Below are positions 1 to 7,588 of a DNA stretch of 64,000 nucleotides, piece by piece. Position numbers and translations under genes: made by a program. Each line of letters begins with the position of its first letter. The first letter of the stretch is position 1. The notes beneath the pieces are model-generated. The model made no database searches and had not been told where the DNA came from. It was given only the letters and a program-made list of their open reading frames with translations. Location of the stretch: the NCBI GenBank assembly GCA_020853095.1, contig JADYZN010000034.1, forward strand, positions 1 through 64,000. The letters run 5' to 3'. Source of the DNA: Phycisphaerales bacterium. Lineage in GTDB: Bacteria; Planctomycetota; Phycisphaerae; Tepidisphaerales; Tepidisphaeraceae.

Positions 1-74
1 CAGTATGTCCAGACGATCCCGTTCCTTTGACGACATTCGAAGTTCTCCCATGTGGCCACGGTATAACGGCCCAA

Positions 75-120
75 GGGGTGACACTTCTATTTCGGCTATG
101 GGGTGACATTTCTACTCCGG
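75..120. repeat. Two direct 21-bp repeats, IS21-like end remnant
   Basis: GGGGTGACACTTCTATTTCGG (75-95) is repeated at 100-120 with three substitutions and a 25-bp period. Tandem copies of a GGGTGACATTTCTA core are typical of the multiple terminal repeats of IS21-family elements. No transposase is visible inside the window, so the rest of the element, if it exists, lies to the left. Bases 1-74 show no gene I can support. Confidence 0.4.
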
Positions 121-188
121 TACAACAGGCTATTGCGGAAACCATGATCTGGTCTATAGGATACATTGAATAATCCTTTGGAGGGAAG

Positions 189-773
189 ATGAAAATTCAG
201 ACGGTATTGGGTTTGGCGGCCGCGTTGCTGGCAACACAGGCGGTGTTTGGTGACACCACGATCGGTTCGCTGAACGACACGACCAATTCTTCTTCAGGTC
301 ATACCTACCTGGGTCAGACTTTTACGGCCCCCACCGGGGTCGCGTTTATCAATTCGGTCAGCATGGTGTTGCATGGCCCCCAAGAGGGCGGCAGCAACGG
401 GAATTGGGAAATCTATAACTACGATGCGGGGGCAAACACATTGGGCACGCTGCTGGATACAGCGCCGGTCTCCGTTTACAGCGAAAGCCCGGTTTTGCCT
501 TATACGCAGGCATTCAATACGCCGGTGACCCCGGGAAATCATTACGCATTACTTGTCAATTGGGGCAACACCGACACCGCAGGCGGGTATTTCAGCAGTA
601 ACAGCTATTATTCGGGCGGGACGACAATTTTAAGCACCGATGGCAGCACTCCCGTGGTTTTCAACAATTACGACATGGCGTTCGAGGTCACCTTTGCGCA
701 GGTTCCTGAACCGGCTCTGCTGGGTGTGATTGCGCCGTTGATGCTGCTGGTTCGCCGGCGGCGGGCATCGTAG
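189..773 (+). CDS. PEP-CTERM sorting-domain surface protein
   Basis: A 194-residue exported protein. It has an N-terminal signal peptide (about residues 1-22, hydrophobic LGLAAALLATQAVFG) and a body rich in Gly, Ser, Thr and Asn with beta character. The C-terminus is a classical PEP-CTERM anchor: VPEPALLG, a hydrophobic helix, then RRRR. In this family an exosortase cleaves near the PEP motif and releases or anchors the protein at the outer surface or in exopolysaccharide. A strong ribosome site (GGAGGG, 180-185) precedes the ATG at 189. The last 86 bases are antisense to the end of the convergent rlmN gene. Its ligand is unknown; the body resembles the choice-of-anchor type of planctomycete PEP-CTERM proteins. 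Confidence 0.85.
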   Translation: MKIQTVLGLAAALLATQAVFGDTTIGSLNDTTNSSSGHTYLGQTFTAPTGVAFINSVSMVLHGPQEGGSNGNWEIYNYDAGANTLGTLLDTAPVSVYSESPVLPYTQAFNTPVTPGNHYALLVNWGNTDTAGGYFSSNSYYSGGTTILSTDGSTPVVFNNYDMAFEVTFAQVPEPALLGVIAPLMLLVRRRRAS

Positions 774-1833
774 GGAGGGTTTGCCGGCGAAGTTGGCCGC
801 AGGCGGCATTGATCTGGTCGCCGCGGGGCTGGCGGATGTGGGTGACGACCGAGTAGTCGCGAAGGATTTGCACGAATTGTTCGAGCCGTCGTGGGGTGGG
901 ACGCTGATAGGTGATGCCGCTGAGGGCGGGGCCGATGGGGTTGTAGGGGATGATGTTGACGTGGGCGCGAAAGCCTTCCATCAGGCTTGCGAGCCGGCGG
1001 GCGTGGTCGGCCGAATCATTCACTTCATTCAACAGGCAATACTCGATGTTGACGAACCGGCCGGTGCGCAACTGGTAGCGTTTGGCGGCGGCCATGATCA
1101 AGTCGATGCCGTAGCGCCGATTCATCGGAACCAGGCGGGCGCGGGTTTCATCATCGGGCGCGTGCAATGAAAGGGCGAGTTGGACCTTGTGGCCGCAATC
1201 GGCCAGGGCGTCGATGCCCGGGACGATGCCGACCGTGGAGACGGTGATCCGGCCGGCGCCGAGGTTGCCCATGGATGGGTGGGTCATGCGGGCGATGGAT
1301 TCGATGACGGCCGGCAGATTGAGCATCGGTTCGCCCATGCCCATGAAGACGACCGTTTGCAACCGTCGGCCAATCGCGGCGGCGTAATGTCGCAGATGGA
1401 GAAACTGGTCGATGATCTGGCCGGCGGAAAGATTGGCGACGAATCCATCGCGGGTTGAGGCGCAAAAATCACACCCCATGGCGCATCCAACCTGCGATGA
1501 GATGCACCCGGCGGCGACGCCAGGGCGGTGGCCGGGCATGAGGACGGATTCAACCGTCCCGCCTTCGCAGGCCAAAAGGAGTTTTTGCGTGCCATCGGCG
1601 CTGGTGTGGGTGGTGATCAGACGCGAGGGGCGGGTGGAAAGTTCATCGTTCAGCCGCCGCATGAGGGATCGGCTGATGGGCAGCGCGGACCAGTCGGGCT
1701 GTCCATGGGTCTGGTAATGGGCGCGAAGAATCCTTGGCGCGTGGCTGGGCGGCTCGTTCCATTGGGTGAGCCGAAGCGACAGGGATTCGAGACTGTGATC
1801 GCACAGGGAGGGCATGGCCAAAGACCTCACCAT
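688..1833 (-). CDS. rlmN: 23S rRNA (adenine-2503-C2) methyltransferase RlmN
   Basis: Radical-SAM enzyme that methylates A2503 of 23S rRNA, and in many bacteria A37 of some tRNAs. The [4Fe-4S] motif CAMGCDFCAST is visible at about residue 118. VFMGMGEPMLN is the family signature, and the catalytic C-terminal Cys lies in INAACGQL. At 381 residues it is slightly longer than usual because of a low-complexity, Pro/Ala-rich tail that overlaps the end of the convergent PEP-CTERM gene. The ATG at 1833 overlaps the hisH stop by 7 bases, so translation is probably coupled. An internal ATG at 1815 is a possible alternative start. Confidence 0.95.
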   Translation of the reverse strand: MVRSLAMPSLCDHSLESLSLRLTQWNEPPSHAPRILRAHYQTHGQPDWSALPISRSLMRRLNDELSTRPSRLITTHTSADGTQKLLLACEGGTVESVLMPGHRPGVAAGCISSQVGCAMGCDFCASTRDGFVANLSAGQIIDQFLHLRHYAAAIGRRLQTVVFMGMGEPMLNLPAVIESIARMTHPSMGNLGAGRITVSTVGIVPGIDALADCGHKVQLALSLHAPDDETRARLVPMNRRYGIDLIMAAAKRYQLRTGRFVNIEYCLLNEVNDSADHARRLASLMEGFRAHVNIIPYNPIGPALSGITYQRPTPRRLEQFVQILRDYSVVTHIRQPRGDQINAACGQLRRQTLPTMPAAGEPAASTAQSHPAEPVQEPAQR

Positions 1834-2447
1834 CGGGCGAAGTTTTGCAGGATTTTCAGGCCGACGCTCTGGCTCTTTTCGGGGTGAAACTGGGTGGCGA
1901 CGACGTTGTCGCGCCAGATGCTGCTGACAAAAGACCGGCCGTAGTCGGTGGTGGTGGCGATGATCGAAGGATCATCCGGGACGACGTGGTAGCTGTGGAC
2001 GAAATAGACGTTTGGCCGGTCGGCCAGGCCGCCAAACAGCGGGGAATCGGCCTTTTTATCAAGCTGATTCCATCCCATGTGGGGAACTTTCAGGCCCATC
2101 GTCCGGTCCACGTCAAAGCGGATGCAACGCCCGGCCAGGACGCCCAGGCCGTCGTGTTCGCCATCTTCAAACCCCTTGTCGAACAGCATTTGCAAGCCAA
2201 GGCAGATGCCCAAAAAAGGCTTGCCCTGACGAACGTGTTGAAGGATCGGCTGGTCGAGGCAGGTGGATCGGAGCGTGGCGACGGCGTCTTTGAACGCGCC
2301 GACGCCGGGGAGGACGATCTTGTCGAACGATTCCACCTGTTCGGGCCGGGAGATGATCTGCGCGGCGAAACCCTCGTGCTCGAAGGCTTTCTGGACCGAG
2401 CGCAGGTTGGCCATGCCGTAGTCGATGATGGCGATGGAACTGGGCAC
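1827..2447 (-). CDS. hisH: Imidazole glycerol phosphate synthase glutaminase subunit HisH
   Basis: Glutaminase subunit that feeds ammonia to HisF in histidine biosynthesis. It opens with IAIIDYGMANLRSV, typical of HisH. The nucleophile Cys is in GICLGLQ and the His-Glu pair is in FHPEKS, so the class I glutamine amidotransferase triad is complete. I chose the GTG at 2447, one base after the upstream lipoprotein gene's stop, because the longer reading frame adds about 24 residues with no counterpart in the family. HisF is not in the window, and the gene sits inside a mixed housekeeping operon rather than a his operon. Confidence 0.92.
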   Translation of the reverse strand: MPSSIAIIDYGMANLRSVQKAFEHEGFAAQIISRPEQVESFDKIVLPGVGAFKDAVATLRSTCLDQPILQHVRQGKPFLGICLGLQMLFDKGFEDGEHDGLGVLAGRCIRFDVDRTMGLKVPHMGWNQLDKKADSPLFGGLADRPNVYFVHSYHVVPDDPSIIATTTDYGRSFVSSIWRDNVVATQFHPEKSQSVGLKILQNFARW

Positions 2448-2448
2448 G

Positions 2449-3111
2449 TTATTTGGTGGCGACGACGATCTCCACGCGGCGGCTGGCCTGTTTGCTCCCC
2501 TTGGCCTGGTTGGGACCAAAGGCGCGGACGGCCATTTGTTTTTCGCTGATTCCCTTGGCGGCCATGTAATTCATGACGGCCTTGGCGCGGGCGTAGGAGA
2601 GGTCAAAGTTGTCCTTCCATTTGTCGGCCGTGCGCTTGATTGGATCGGTATCGGTGTGGCCATCGACGAAAATGCGTTTGCCGGAATAGTCCTTTTTGAT
2701 GGCGGCGGCGATTTTATCCAGCGTGGCCTGGGCGGATTGTTTGAGCGTGGCGTCGCCCGGGCCAAACAGAACGTCGCCGGGAAGATTGACCGTGACGTTG
2801 CCGGATTTGGGATCGTAGGTGGCGTCGATGCCTTCGAGGCCCGGCTCGTTCTGGCCGGCGGGCGGCTGGCGAAGGCTTTCCTGGAGCCGGGCGATTTCGG
2901 CGTCGCGCTTGGCGATCTCATCTCGCATGGACTGGAGTTGCGAGGGATCGGGGGCTGTTTTCAGCCGCGAATCCATCTCGGCGTTCTGGGCGCGCAATTC
3001 GCGGTTTTCCTTCCAGAGCGCCTGGTTTTCATCGTACAGTTTGTTCTGGCAACCCAGGGAGAGAAACGCCCCCAACAAGACGGCCGGCACGGCCCAGCGA
3101 TTCATGCGCAT
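2449..3111 (-). CDS. OmpA/Pal-type peptidoglycan-binding lipoprotein
   Basis: A 220-residue outer-membrane lipoprotein. A signal peptide ends in a lipobox (LSLGC, Cys at about residue 20). A coiled-coil stretch follows at about 24-70 (heptad-like ENQALWKENRELRAQNAE). The C-terminal OmpA domain (about 100-220) carries the peptidoglycan-binding signature FVDGHTDTDPIK and later SYARAKAVMNYM. It is expected to tether the outer membrane to the cell wall. The ATG at 3111 is preceded by a good ribosome site (CGGAG, 5-base spacing); longer versions of this reading frame run into the LapA-like gene and are rejected. Planctomycete Pal-like proteins often have this coiled-coil spacer. Confidence 0.88.
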   Translation of the reverse strand: MRMNRWAVPAVLLGAFLSLGCQNKLYDENQALWKENRELRAQNAEMDSRLKTAPDPSQLQSMRDEIAKRDAEIARLQESLRQPPAGQNEPGLEGIDATYDPKSGNVTVNLPGDVLFGPGDATLKQSAQATLDKIAAAIKKDYSGKRIFVDGHTDTDPIKRTADKWKDNFDLSYARAKAVMNYMAAKGISEKQMAVRAFGPNQAKGSKQASRRVEIVVATK

Positions 3112-3161
3112 GGTCACTCCGTTGTTAGACAGGGGAAAATGTAAGGCAAATGGGCAGGGCG

Positions 3162-3521
3162 TCAAGAAGGCGAGCCGGGAGTGGTCGAATCGGGGCGGGT
3201 TTTGAGCATGGAGGCTTTGGCGGTTCGGTCGGCTTCGGCACGCTGGAGCTTGTCCAGGGCCGATCGCCGGCGCAGCTCGCCCAGTTGGCGGATGGTGCGG
3301 AAGATGGTGCGGAACAGCCACCAGCCGAAGATGCTCACCGCGGCCGTGATCAGCAGCACCGTCAGGATGCCGGCGCGTTCGAATTTGACCACGACCAGGT
3401 TCAACGCCGGCTCGACGGTCGCGTTGCGGTTGGTGAAGATGAACAACAGGACAAAGAGGATCACCAGAAAGGTGACGACGATCTTGGTCCAGACTTTGAT
3501 CTTGAGCCAGAGGGTGTTCAT
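3162..3521 (-). CDS. LapA-domain (DUF1049-like) small inner-membrane protein
   Basis: A 119-residue protein with two transmembrane segments (about residues 11-30 and 50-72), separated by a short loop containing NRNATVEPALNLVVVKFE. A charged C-terminal helix follows (QLGELRRRSALDKLQRAEADR). This architecture fits the lipopolysaccharide assembly protein A domain (DUF1049) family, which scaffolds LPS assembly in enterobacteria. The role in planctomycetes is not established. The gene lies between the prepilin peptidase and the Pal-like lipoprotein on the same strand, within a probable envelope operon. Confidence 0.65.
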   Translation of the reverse strand: MNTLWLKIKVWTKIVVTFLVILFVLLFIFTNRNATVEPALNLVVVKFERAGILTVLLITAAVSIFGWWLFRTIFRTIRQLGELRRRSALDKLQRAEADRTAKASMLKTRPDSTTPGSPS

Positions 3522-3585
3522 GATTCAATGAGCATTATCGGCAAATCGCACGAAGATGCGATGGGAAATTTCCGTCGCCGGCCGT

Positions 3586-4848
3586 TTATCCCCCCAGGCC
3601 GCGACCTTGAATCAACGAGGCGAGCACCTGCATCCCCGGCCGCAGATATTCGGCGATGGGGCAATAAACCAGCAGCACAAACGCGGTGGCGGCGCTGAGA
3701 TACGGCCCATAGGGCAGTTCCCGTCGGGATCGGGTGATCAGGGCGTATAACGCGAAAAGGATGCCAAAAAACGGGGCGATGAAGAAGGCGACGGCAGCCG
3801 GGCCGGCGCCGACGACCGCGCCGACGCCGAACATCAGGTGGACATCCCCCAGCCCCATCGCCACCCGTCCAAAGGCCAGCGTGCCGAGGATTCGCGTCAA
3901 CCAGACGCACAGGCCGCCGATCAGGGCACCGAGGATGGAACCGAGCAACCCGCCGATCCAGTGGGCGCTGACCAGCGATTGCCATCCATCGTGCAATGGG
4001 CCGGGGCGAAGGGTCAGGTAAGTCCAGATGAAGGCGCCCAGCAGCGGCGGCAGCAAAAAGAGCATCTCGTGACGCATCTCGGATCGAATCTGCGCCGGGG
4101 TGTATTCGGGGGGAAGCTGTGGCGGCGGCTGGCCCTTGGCATTGGCCTCCTTGATTTGCGCCTCGATCAGGTCACGGTCCACCTCCAGCGCCGGCTCGCC
4201 GGCGGCGAAACTGGTCGGGATCCAGCCGAAGGCCCACCCCACCAGGCTCACAAGCAACCCCACCCCCCCGCCGGCGGCCAATGCGGCGGCCGATGGGGAG
4301 ACGATCAAGGAACCCGCCAGGTCCGGAGCGTCGATCAGGGGATGAGCGATGAACCCCACCAGGGCCATCAGCCAGGGGATGGAGATGGGGATGATGAACA
4401 GTTCGGCGTCGATCAGGCTGGCGGCCAGAAGGCTGAGGATCAGGAACATGTACAGGGCGTAGATCGGCCAATCCGTTGCGAACACCAGAAGATGGGGCGT
4501 AATGAACCCCAGTTCGTTGACGGCCGGCGCGCCGGGCGGGCAGGGGCCGACCTGAAAGATGAAAAACATCAGGTAATAAAAGACCAGAAGCAGCGCGGAG
4601 ACCAGTTCCACCAGCGGATAGCGGATGGAAATGGGCTTTTGACAATATCGACAGCGGCCGCGCAGGAACAACCAGCCGAAGATCGGCACGTTGTCGTACC
4701 AGGCCAGGGCGGTGTCGCATTGGGGACAGTGCGACGGGGGTGATACCAGCGATTCACCCCGCGGCAATCGCCAGACGACGACGTTCAGGAAGCTGCCGAT
4801 GCAGGCGCCCAGCGCGAAGACGAAGAGAATGAGGACAAGGTCAAACAA
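3586..4848 (-). CDS. Type IV prepilin peptidase / methyltransferase (A24 family)
   Basis: Polytopic membrane aspartic protease that cleaves and N-methylates type IV prepilins and type II pseudopilins. The N-terminus has the conserved [16 protein letters not shown] and a four-Cys zinc site (CPQC ... CRYC). The two catalytic aspartates are seen in [11 protein letters not shown] and GLGDVHLM. At 420 residues it is much longer than the usual 250-290, mainly because of a central hydrophilic insertion (about residues 205-265). No ATG lies in frame near the N-terminus; the best start is the TTG at 4848, 11 bases after the aroK stop. A likely substrate class is encoded in this window at 42179-42940. 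Confidence 0.92.
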   Translation of the reverse strand: MFDLVLILFVFALGACIGSFLNVVVWRLPRGESLVSPPSHCPQCDTALAWYDNVPIFGWLFLRGRCRYCQKPISIRYPLVELVSALLLVFYYLMFFIFQVGPCPPGAPAVNELGFITPHLLVFATDWPIYALYMFLILSLLAASLIDAELFIIPISIPWLMALVGFIAHPLIDAPDLAGSLIVSPSAAALAAGGGVGLLVSLVGWAFGWIPTSFAAGEPALEVDRDLIEAQIKEANAKGQPPPQLPPEYTPAQIRSEMRHEMLFLLPPLLGAFIWTYLTLRPGPLHDGWQSLVSAHWIGGLLGSILGALIGGLCVWLTRILGTLAFGRVAMGLGDVHLMFGVGAVVGAGPAAVAFFIAPFFGILFALYALITRSRRELPYGPYLSAATAFVLLVYCPIAEYLRPGMQVLASLIQGRGLGG

Positions 4849-4859
4849 GGGTCCACATG

Positions 4860-5375
4860 CTATAGCAGCCGAACGATGTACACCACCGCATCATCAATCG
4901 ACAGGTGGGTGACTTCCAGTTCCGCGCTCATGACCTGTCGATACCAGGGTTCGCGCTGGGCGAGAATGGCCTTGATTTCGTCGAGGTTGCCGCCGGAAGG
5001 GGTCAGCGCGGGACGGTTGGCGGCGGTGGCCGGATCAGCGGCGATGCGCTGATGGAGCGTGGCCGGATCGCAGCGGAGATAGATCACCCGATGCCCCGAA
5101 TCCTGGATCAGTTTGCGATTTTGTTCGCGGATGACCGCCCCGCCGCCCAGTGAGATAACGTGGTCCTTGAGGGCCAGCGCCTGTCGCAGGGCCTCGGTTT
5201 CCAGATCACGGAAGGATTCTTCGCCGGCGTCGGCGAAAATCTCGCGGATGGACCTGCCGGCGGCGCGGACGATCAGGTCATCGGTATCGACAAACGGCTG
5301 CCAGAGTCGGTCGGCCAGCTTTTTGCCGATGCTGGTCTTGCCGCTGCCGCGATAGCCGACGAGGAGGATGCTCAT
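4860..5375 (-). CDS. aroK: Shikimate kinase
   Basis: Phosphorylates shikimate in aromatic amino acid synthesis. It is a 171-residue P-loop enzyme with Walker [12 protein letters not shown] at residues 7-17, the shikimate-binding DTDDLI segment, and ISLGGGAVI with the conserved Gly-rich loop. It is the first gene of the leftward run to rlmN, diverging from pyrH across a 70-base gap. Length and motif order are normal for AroK. Confidence 0.93.
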   Translation of the reverse strand: MSILLVGYRGSGKTSIGKKLADRLWQPFVDTDDLIVRAAGRSIREIFADAGEESFRDLETEALRQALALKDHVISLGGGAVIREQNRKLIQDSGHRVIYLRCDPATLHQRIAADPATAANRPALTPSGGNLDEIKAILAQREPWYRQVMSAELEVTHLSIDDAVVYIVRLL

Positions 5376-5408
5376 GGTGTGATATATCGGTTGGGGTTCA
5401 GGTTTGCC

Positions 5409-5436
5409 TTTCGCATCGGACGGCCGCTGTTATAAT
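5409..5436 (+). promoter_or_regulatory. Promoter of pyrH, possibly leaderless
   Basis: A perfect TATAAT (5431-5436) lies 16 bases downstream of a weak -35 (TTTCGC, 5409-5414). The predicted start of transcription is about 5443, only about 3 bases before the pyrH ATG at 5446, leaving no room for a ribosome-binding site. Confidence 0.55.
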
Positions 5437-5445
5437 GCCACGTCT

Positions 5446-6165
5446 ATGCCGGCACCCAAGTATAAGCGCGTCCTGTTGAAAATCAGCGGGGAGGGGTTTT
5501 GTCATGAGGGGGGATTTGGTCTGGAAGGAGAAGACCTTGCCCTGATCGCCCGACAATGCGTCGAGGTGGCCAAGCTGGGGGTGCAGTTGGCGATTGTCGT
5601 CGGGGGCGGAAATTTCATCCGCGGGGCGACGTTCGCCGAGGATGGGCAGATCCCGCGGGCGACGGCCGACTACATGGGGATGCTGGCGACGGTCATCAAC
5701 GCCCTGGCATTGCAGGAGACGATGGAGTCGTTGGGCCAGCCGACGAGGGTGTTGTCGGCCATCAGCGTATACAGCGTGTGCGAGCCGTTCATCCGCCGGC
5801 GCGCGGTGCGGCATCTGGAAAAAAACCGGACGATCATCCTGGCGGCCGGAACGGGCAACCCGTTTTTCACCACCGACACCTGCGCGGCGCTGCGGGCGAC
5901 CGAAATCAATGCGAACGTGCTCTTGAAGGCGACCAAGGTGGATGGAATTTATTCGGCGGACCCCAAAAAAGACCCTTCCGCAAAGCTCTATCACGACATC
6001 ACTTACGAGCAGGTGTTGAAGGAGCAATTGAAGGTGATGGATCGAACGGCCATCACGTTGAGCATGGAACGACAGATTCCGCTGGTAATTTTCAATCTGA
6101 AAAAGCCGGGGAACATCATGCGCGTGGTCATGGGAGAGGATGTGGGGACGCGGGTTCACGCGTGA
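5446..6165 (+). CDS. pyrH: UMP kinase
   Basis: Phosphorylates UMP to UDP in pyrimidine synthesis; a hexameric amino-acid-kinase-fold enzyme. The 239-residue protein begins MPAPKYKRVLLKISGE. It shows the glycine-rich VVGGGNFIRG loop, GTGNPFFTTD, and the Lys/Asp-rich KATKVDGIYSADPKKDP typical of PyrH. The frame also runs upstream to 5404, but the family start and the promoter at 5431-5436 place the start at 5446. It is followed by frr, the usual bacterial order. Confidence 0.95.
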   Translation: MPAPKYKRVLLKISGEGFCHEGGFGLEGEDLALIARQCVEVAKLGVQLAIVVGGGNFIRGATFAEDGQIPRATADYMGMLATVINALALQETMESLGQPTRVLSAISVYSVCEPFIRRRAVRHLEKNRTIILAAGTGNPFFTTDTCAALRATEINANVLLKATKVDGIYSADPKKDPSAKLYHDITYEQVLKEQLKVMDRTAITLSMERQIPLVIFNLKKPGNIMRVVMGEDVGTRVHA

Positions 6166-6200
6166 TTTTTTGAACTTATTTTTCAGTCAGCGAGGCCGTT

Positions 6201-6761
6201 ATGCCGGTGGATGATATTTTGCTGGATTGTGAAGAACACATGGAAAAGGCCGCCGAGCATCTGCGGCACGAATTGCGGGGAATCCGGACCGGCCGGGCCT
6301 CGCCGGCGCTGGTGGAGAACATCCGGGTGGAATATTACGGCACGCCGACCGAACTGCGGTCGATCGCGTCGATCTCCGTGCCGGAGGCGACGCAGTTGCT
6401 GATCAAGCCGTTCAGTCCGGGGGACATGAAGGCGATTGAAAAGGCGATCAACGACAGCAAGATCGGCCTGACGCCGCACAGCGACGGCAAGCAACTGAGG
6501 TTGTCGCTGCCGCCGATGTCGCAGGAAACCCGCCAGCGCATGGTCAACCAGTGCAAGCAGCATGGAGAGACCGCCAAGATCGCCATCCGCAACGCCCGCC
6601 GGGATGCCAACAAGCTGATCGACACCGAGGAAAAAGGGGGAATCATCGCCGAGGATGACGCGAAAAAAGGGCGCGAGCAGATTCAGGACCTGACCAAGAG
6701 TTACGAGACGAAGGTGGATGAAGTCCTGGAACACAAGCGCAAAGAGGTGATGGAAGTGTAA
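6201..6761 (+). CDS. frr: Ribosome recycling factor
   Basis: Splits post-termination ribosomes together with EF-G. The 186-residue, mostly helical protein has the standard size. It carries the recognisable ELRGIRTGRASPALVENI segment near the N-terminus, YYGTPTELRSIASISVPE in the middle, and a charged C-terminal helix (KSYETKVDEVLEHKRKEVMEV). It is 35 bases downstream of pyrH, presumably co-transcribed. Confidence 0.96.
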   Translation: MPVDDILLDCEEHMEKAAEHLRHELRGIRTGRASPALVENIRVEYYGTPTELRSIASISVPEATQLLIKPFSPGDMKAIEKAINDSKIGLTPHSDGKQLRLSLPPMSQETRQRMVNQCKQHGETAKIAIRNARRDANKLIDTEEKGGIIAEDDAKKGREQIQDLTKSYETKVDEVLEHKRKEVMEV

Positions 6762-6798
6762 ACCCTTTGGGGACTTCGGGGGCAAGCTGGACTTGATC

Positions 6799-7587
6799 AT
6801 GTTTCAATTGACCCGCGAGGTGCGGTTTGCCGTTAACGATGAGGCGGAGGATCCCGGCGAGCGGCCAACCAATGGATTCGGTGGGTTTCCGACGTTGCGG
6901 GGGATGGGGCGGTATCTGGAATTGCGGGTGACGTTGCGGGGGGCGCTGGACTCGCAAAGCGGGTACTTGTGCAACATCCGTCAAATCGATTCGGTGGTGC
7001 GGCAGCGCGCCATCCCGCTGGTGCGGCGGGAGTTGCAAGGCGGTCGGGCGACGGGCGAGGCGATGGTGGCGCTGTGGGCCGGTGAACTGGCCGGAGCGTG
7101 GCCACAGGCGACGTTGTCGCGGCTGAGCCTGCGTTTAAGCCCTTATTACAGCGTCGATGCGGTCCTTTCGGAGTTGCCGATGATTCAAGTGAGCCAGATG
7201 TTTGAATTTTCCGCCGCCCATCGGCTGCACAATCCGGCGTTAAGCCCTGAAGAAAATCTGCGCCTGTACGGCAAGTGCAACAACCCGCACGGGCATGGGC
7301 ACAATTATGAGGTCAAGGTGACGTTGCGCGGCGAGCCGGATGAAAACGGACGGTTGATCGACCTGTCGCATTTTGAACGGCTGGTGCGGCAAAGCGTGAT
7401 CGACAAATTCGATCACAAGCACCTGAACGTCGAAGTGAATGAATTTCTGAATTTAATTCCAACGGTTGAAAACATCGCGAAAGTGGTTTATCAACTGCTG
7501 CGGCCGGCGTTCGCGGGCCAAGGGGCACGTTTGTCATCGGTGACGGTCTGGGAGACGCCCAAGACGTGGTGCGAGTATTCGGAGTGA
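6799..7587 (+). CDS. 6-pyruvoyl-tetrahydropterin synthase / QueD family, tandem domains
   Basis: Two consecutive PTPS-fold domains. The C-terminal one (about residues 133-262) has all catalytic features: zinc ligands in FEFSAAHRL and NNPHGHGHNY, the Cys in YGKCNNPHGHGH, and the FDHKHLN stretch. It should convert dihydroneopterin triphosphate to 6-carboxy-tetrahydropterin in queuosine synthesis, or act as a pterin synthase. The N-terminal half (about 1-130) aligns by eye (REVRFAVNDEA; RYLELRVTLRGALD) but lacks the zinc histidines and is degenerate. The frame begins at a TTG (6793); I take the ATG at 6799. Confidence 0.85.
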   Translation: MFQLTREVRFAVNDEAEDPGERPTNGFGGFPTLRGMGRYLELRVTLRGALDSQSGYLCNIRQIDSVVRQRAIPLVRRELQGGRATGEAMVALWAGELAGAWPQATLSRLSLRLSPYYSVDAVLSELPMIQVSQMFEFSAAHRLHNPALSPEENLRLYGKCNNPHGHGHNYEVKVTLRGEPDENGRLIDLSHFERLVRQSVIDKFDHKHLNVEVNEFLNLIPTVENIAKVVYQLLRPAFAGQGARLSSVTVWETPKTWCEYSE

Positions 7588-7588
7588 A

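Noticed and set aside
1827-2447. A histidine operon around hisH
   Set aside because: No other his gene lies on either side; neighbours are envelope and rRNA-modification genes.
2448-3528. 359-residue version of the Pal-like lipoprotein
   Set aside because: It reads through the LapA-like gene out of frame; the lipobox and ribosome site fix the start at 3111.
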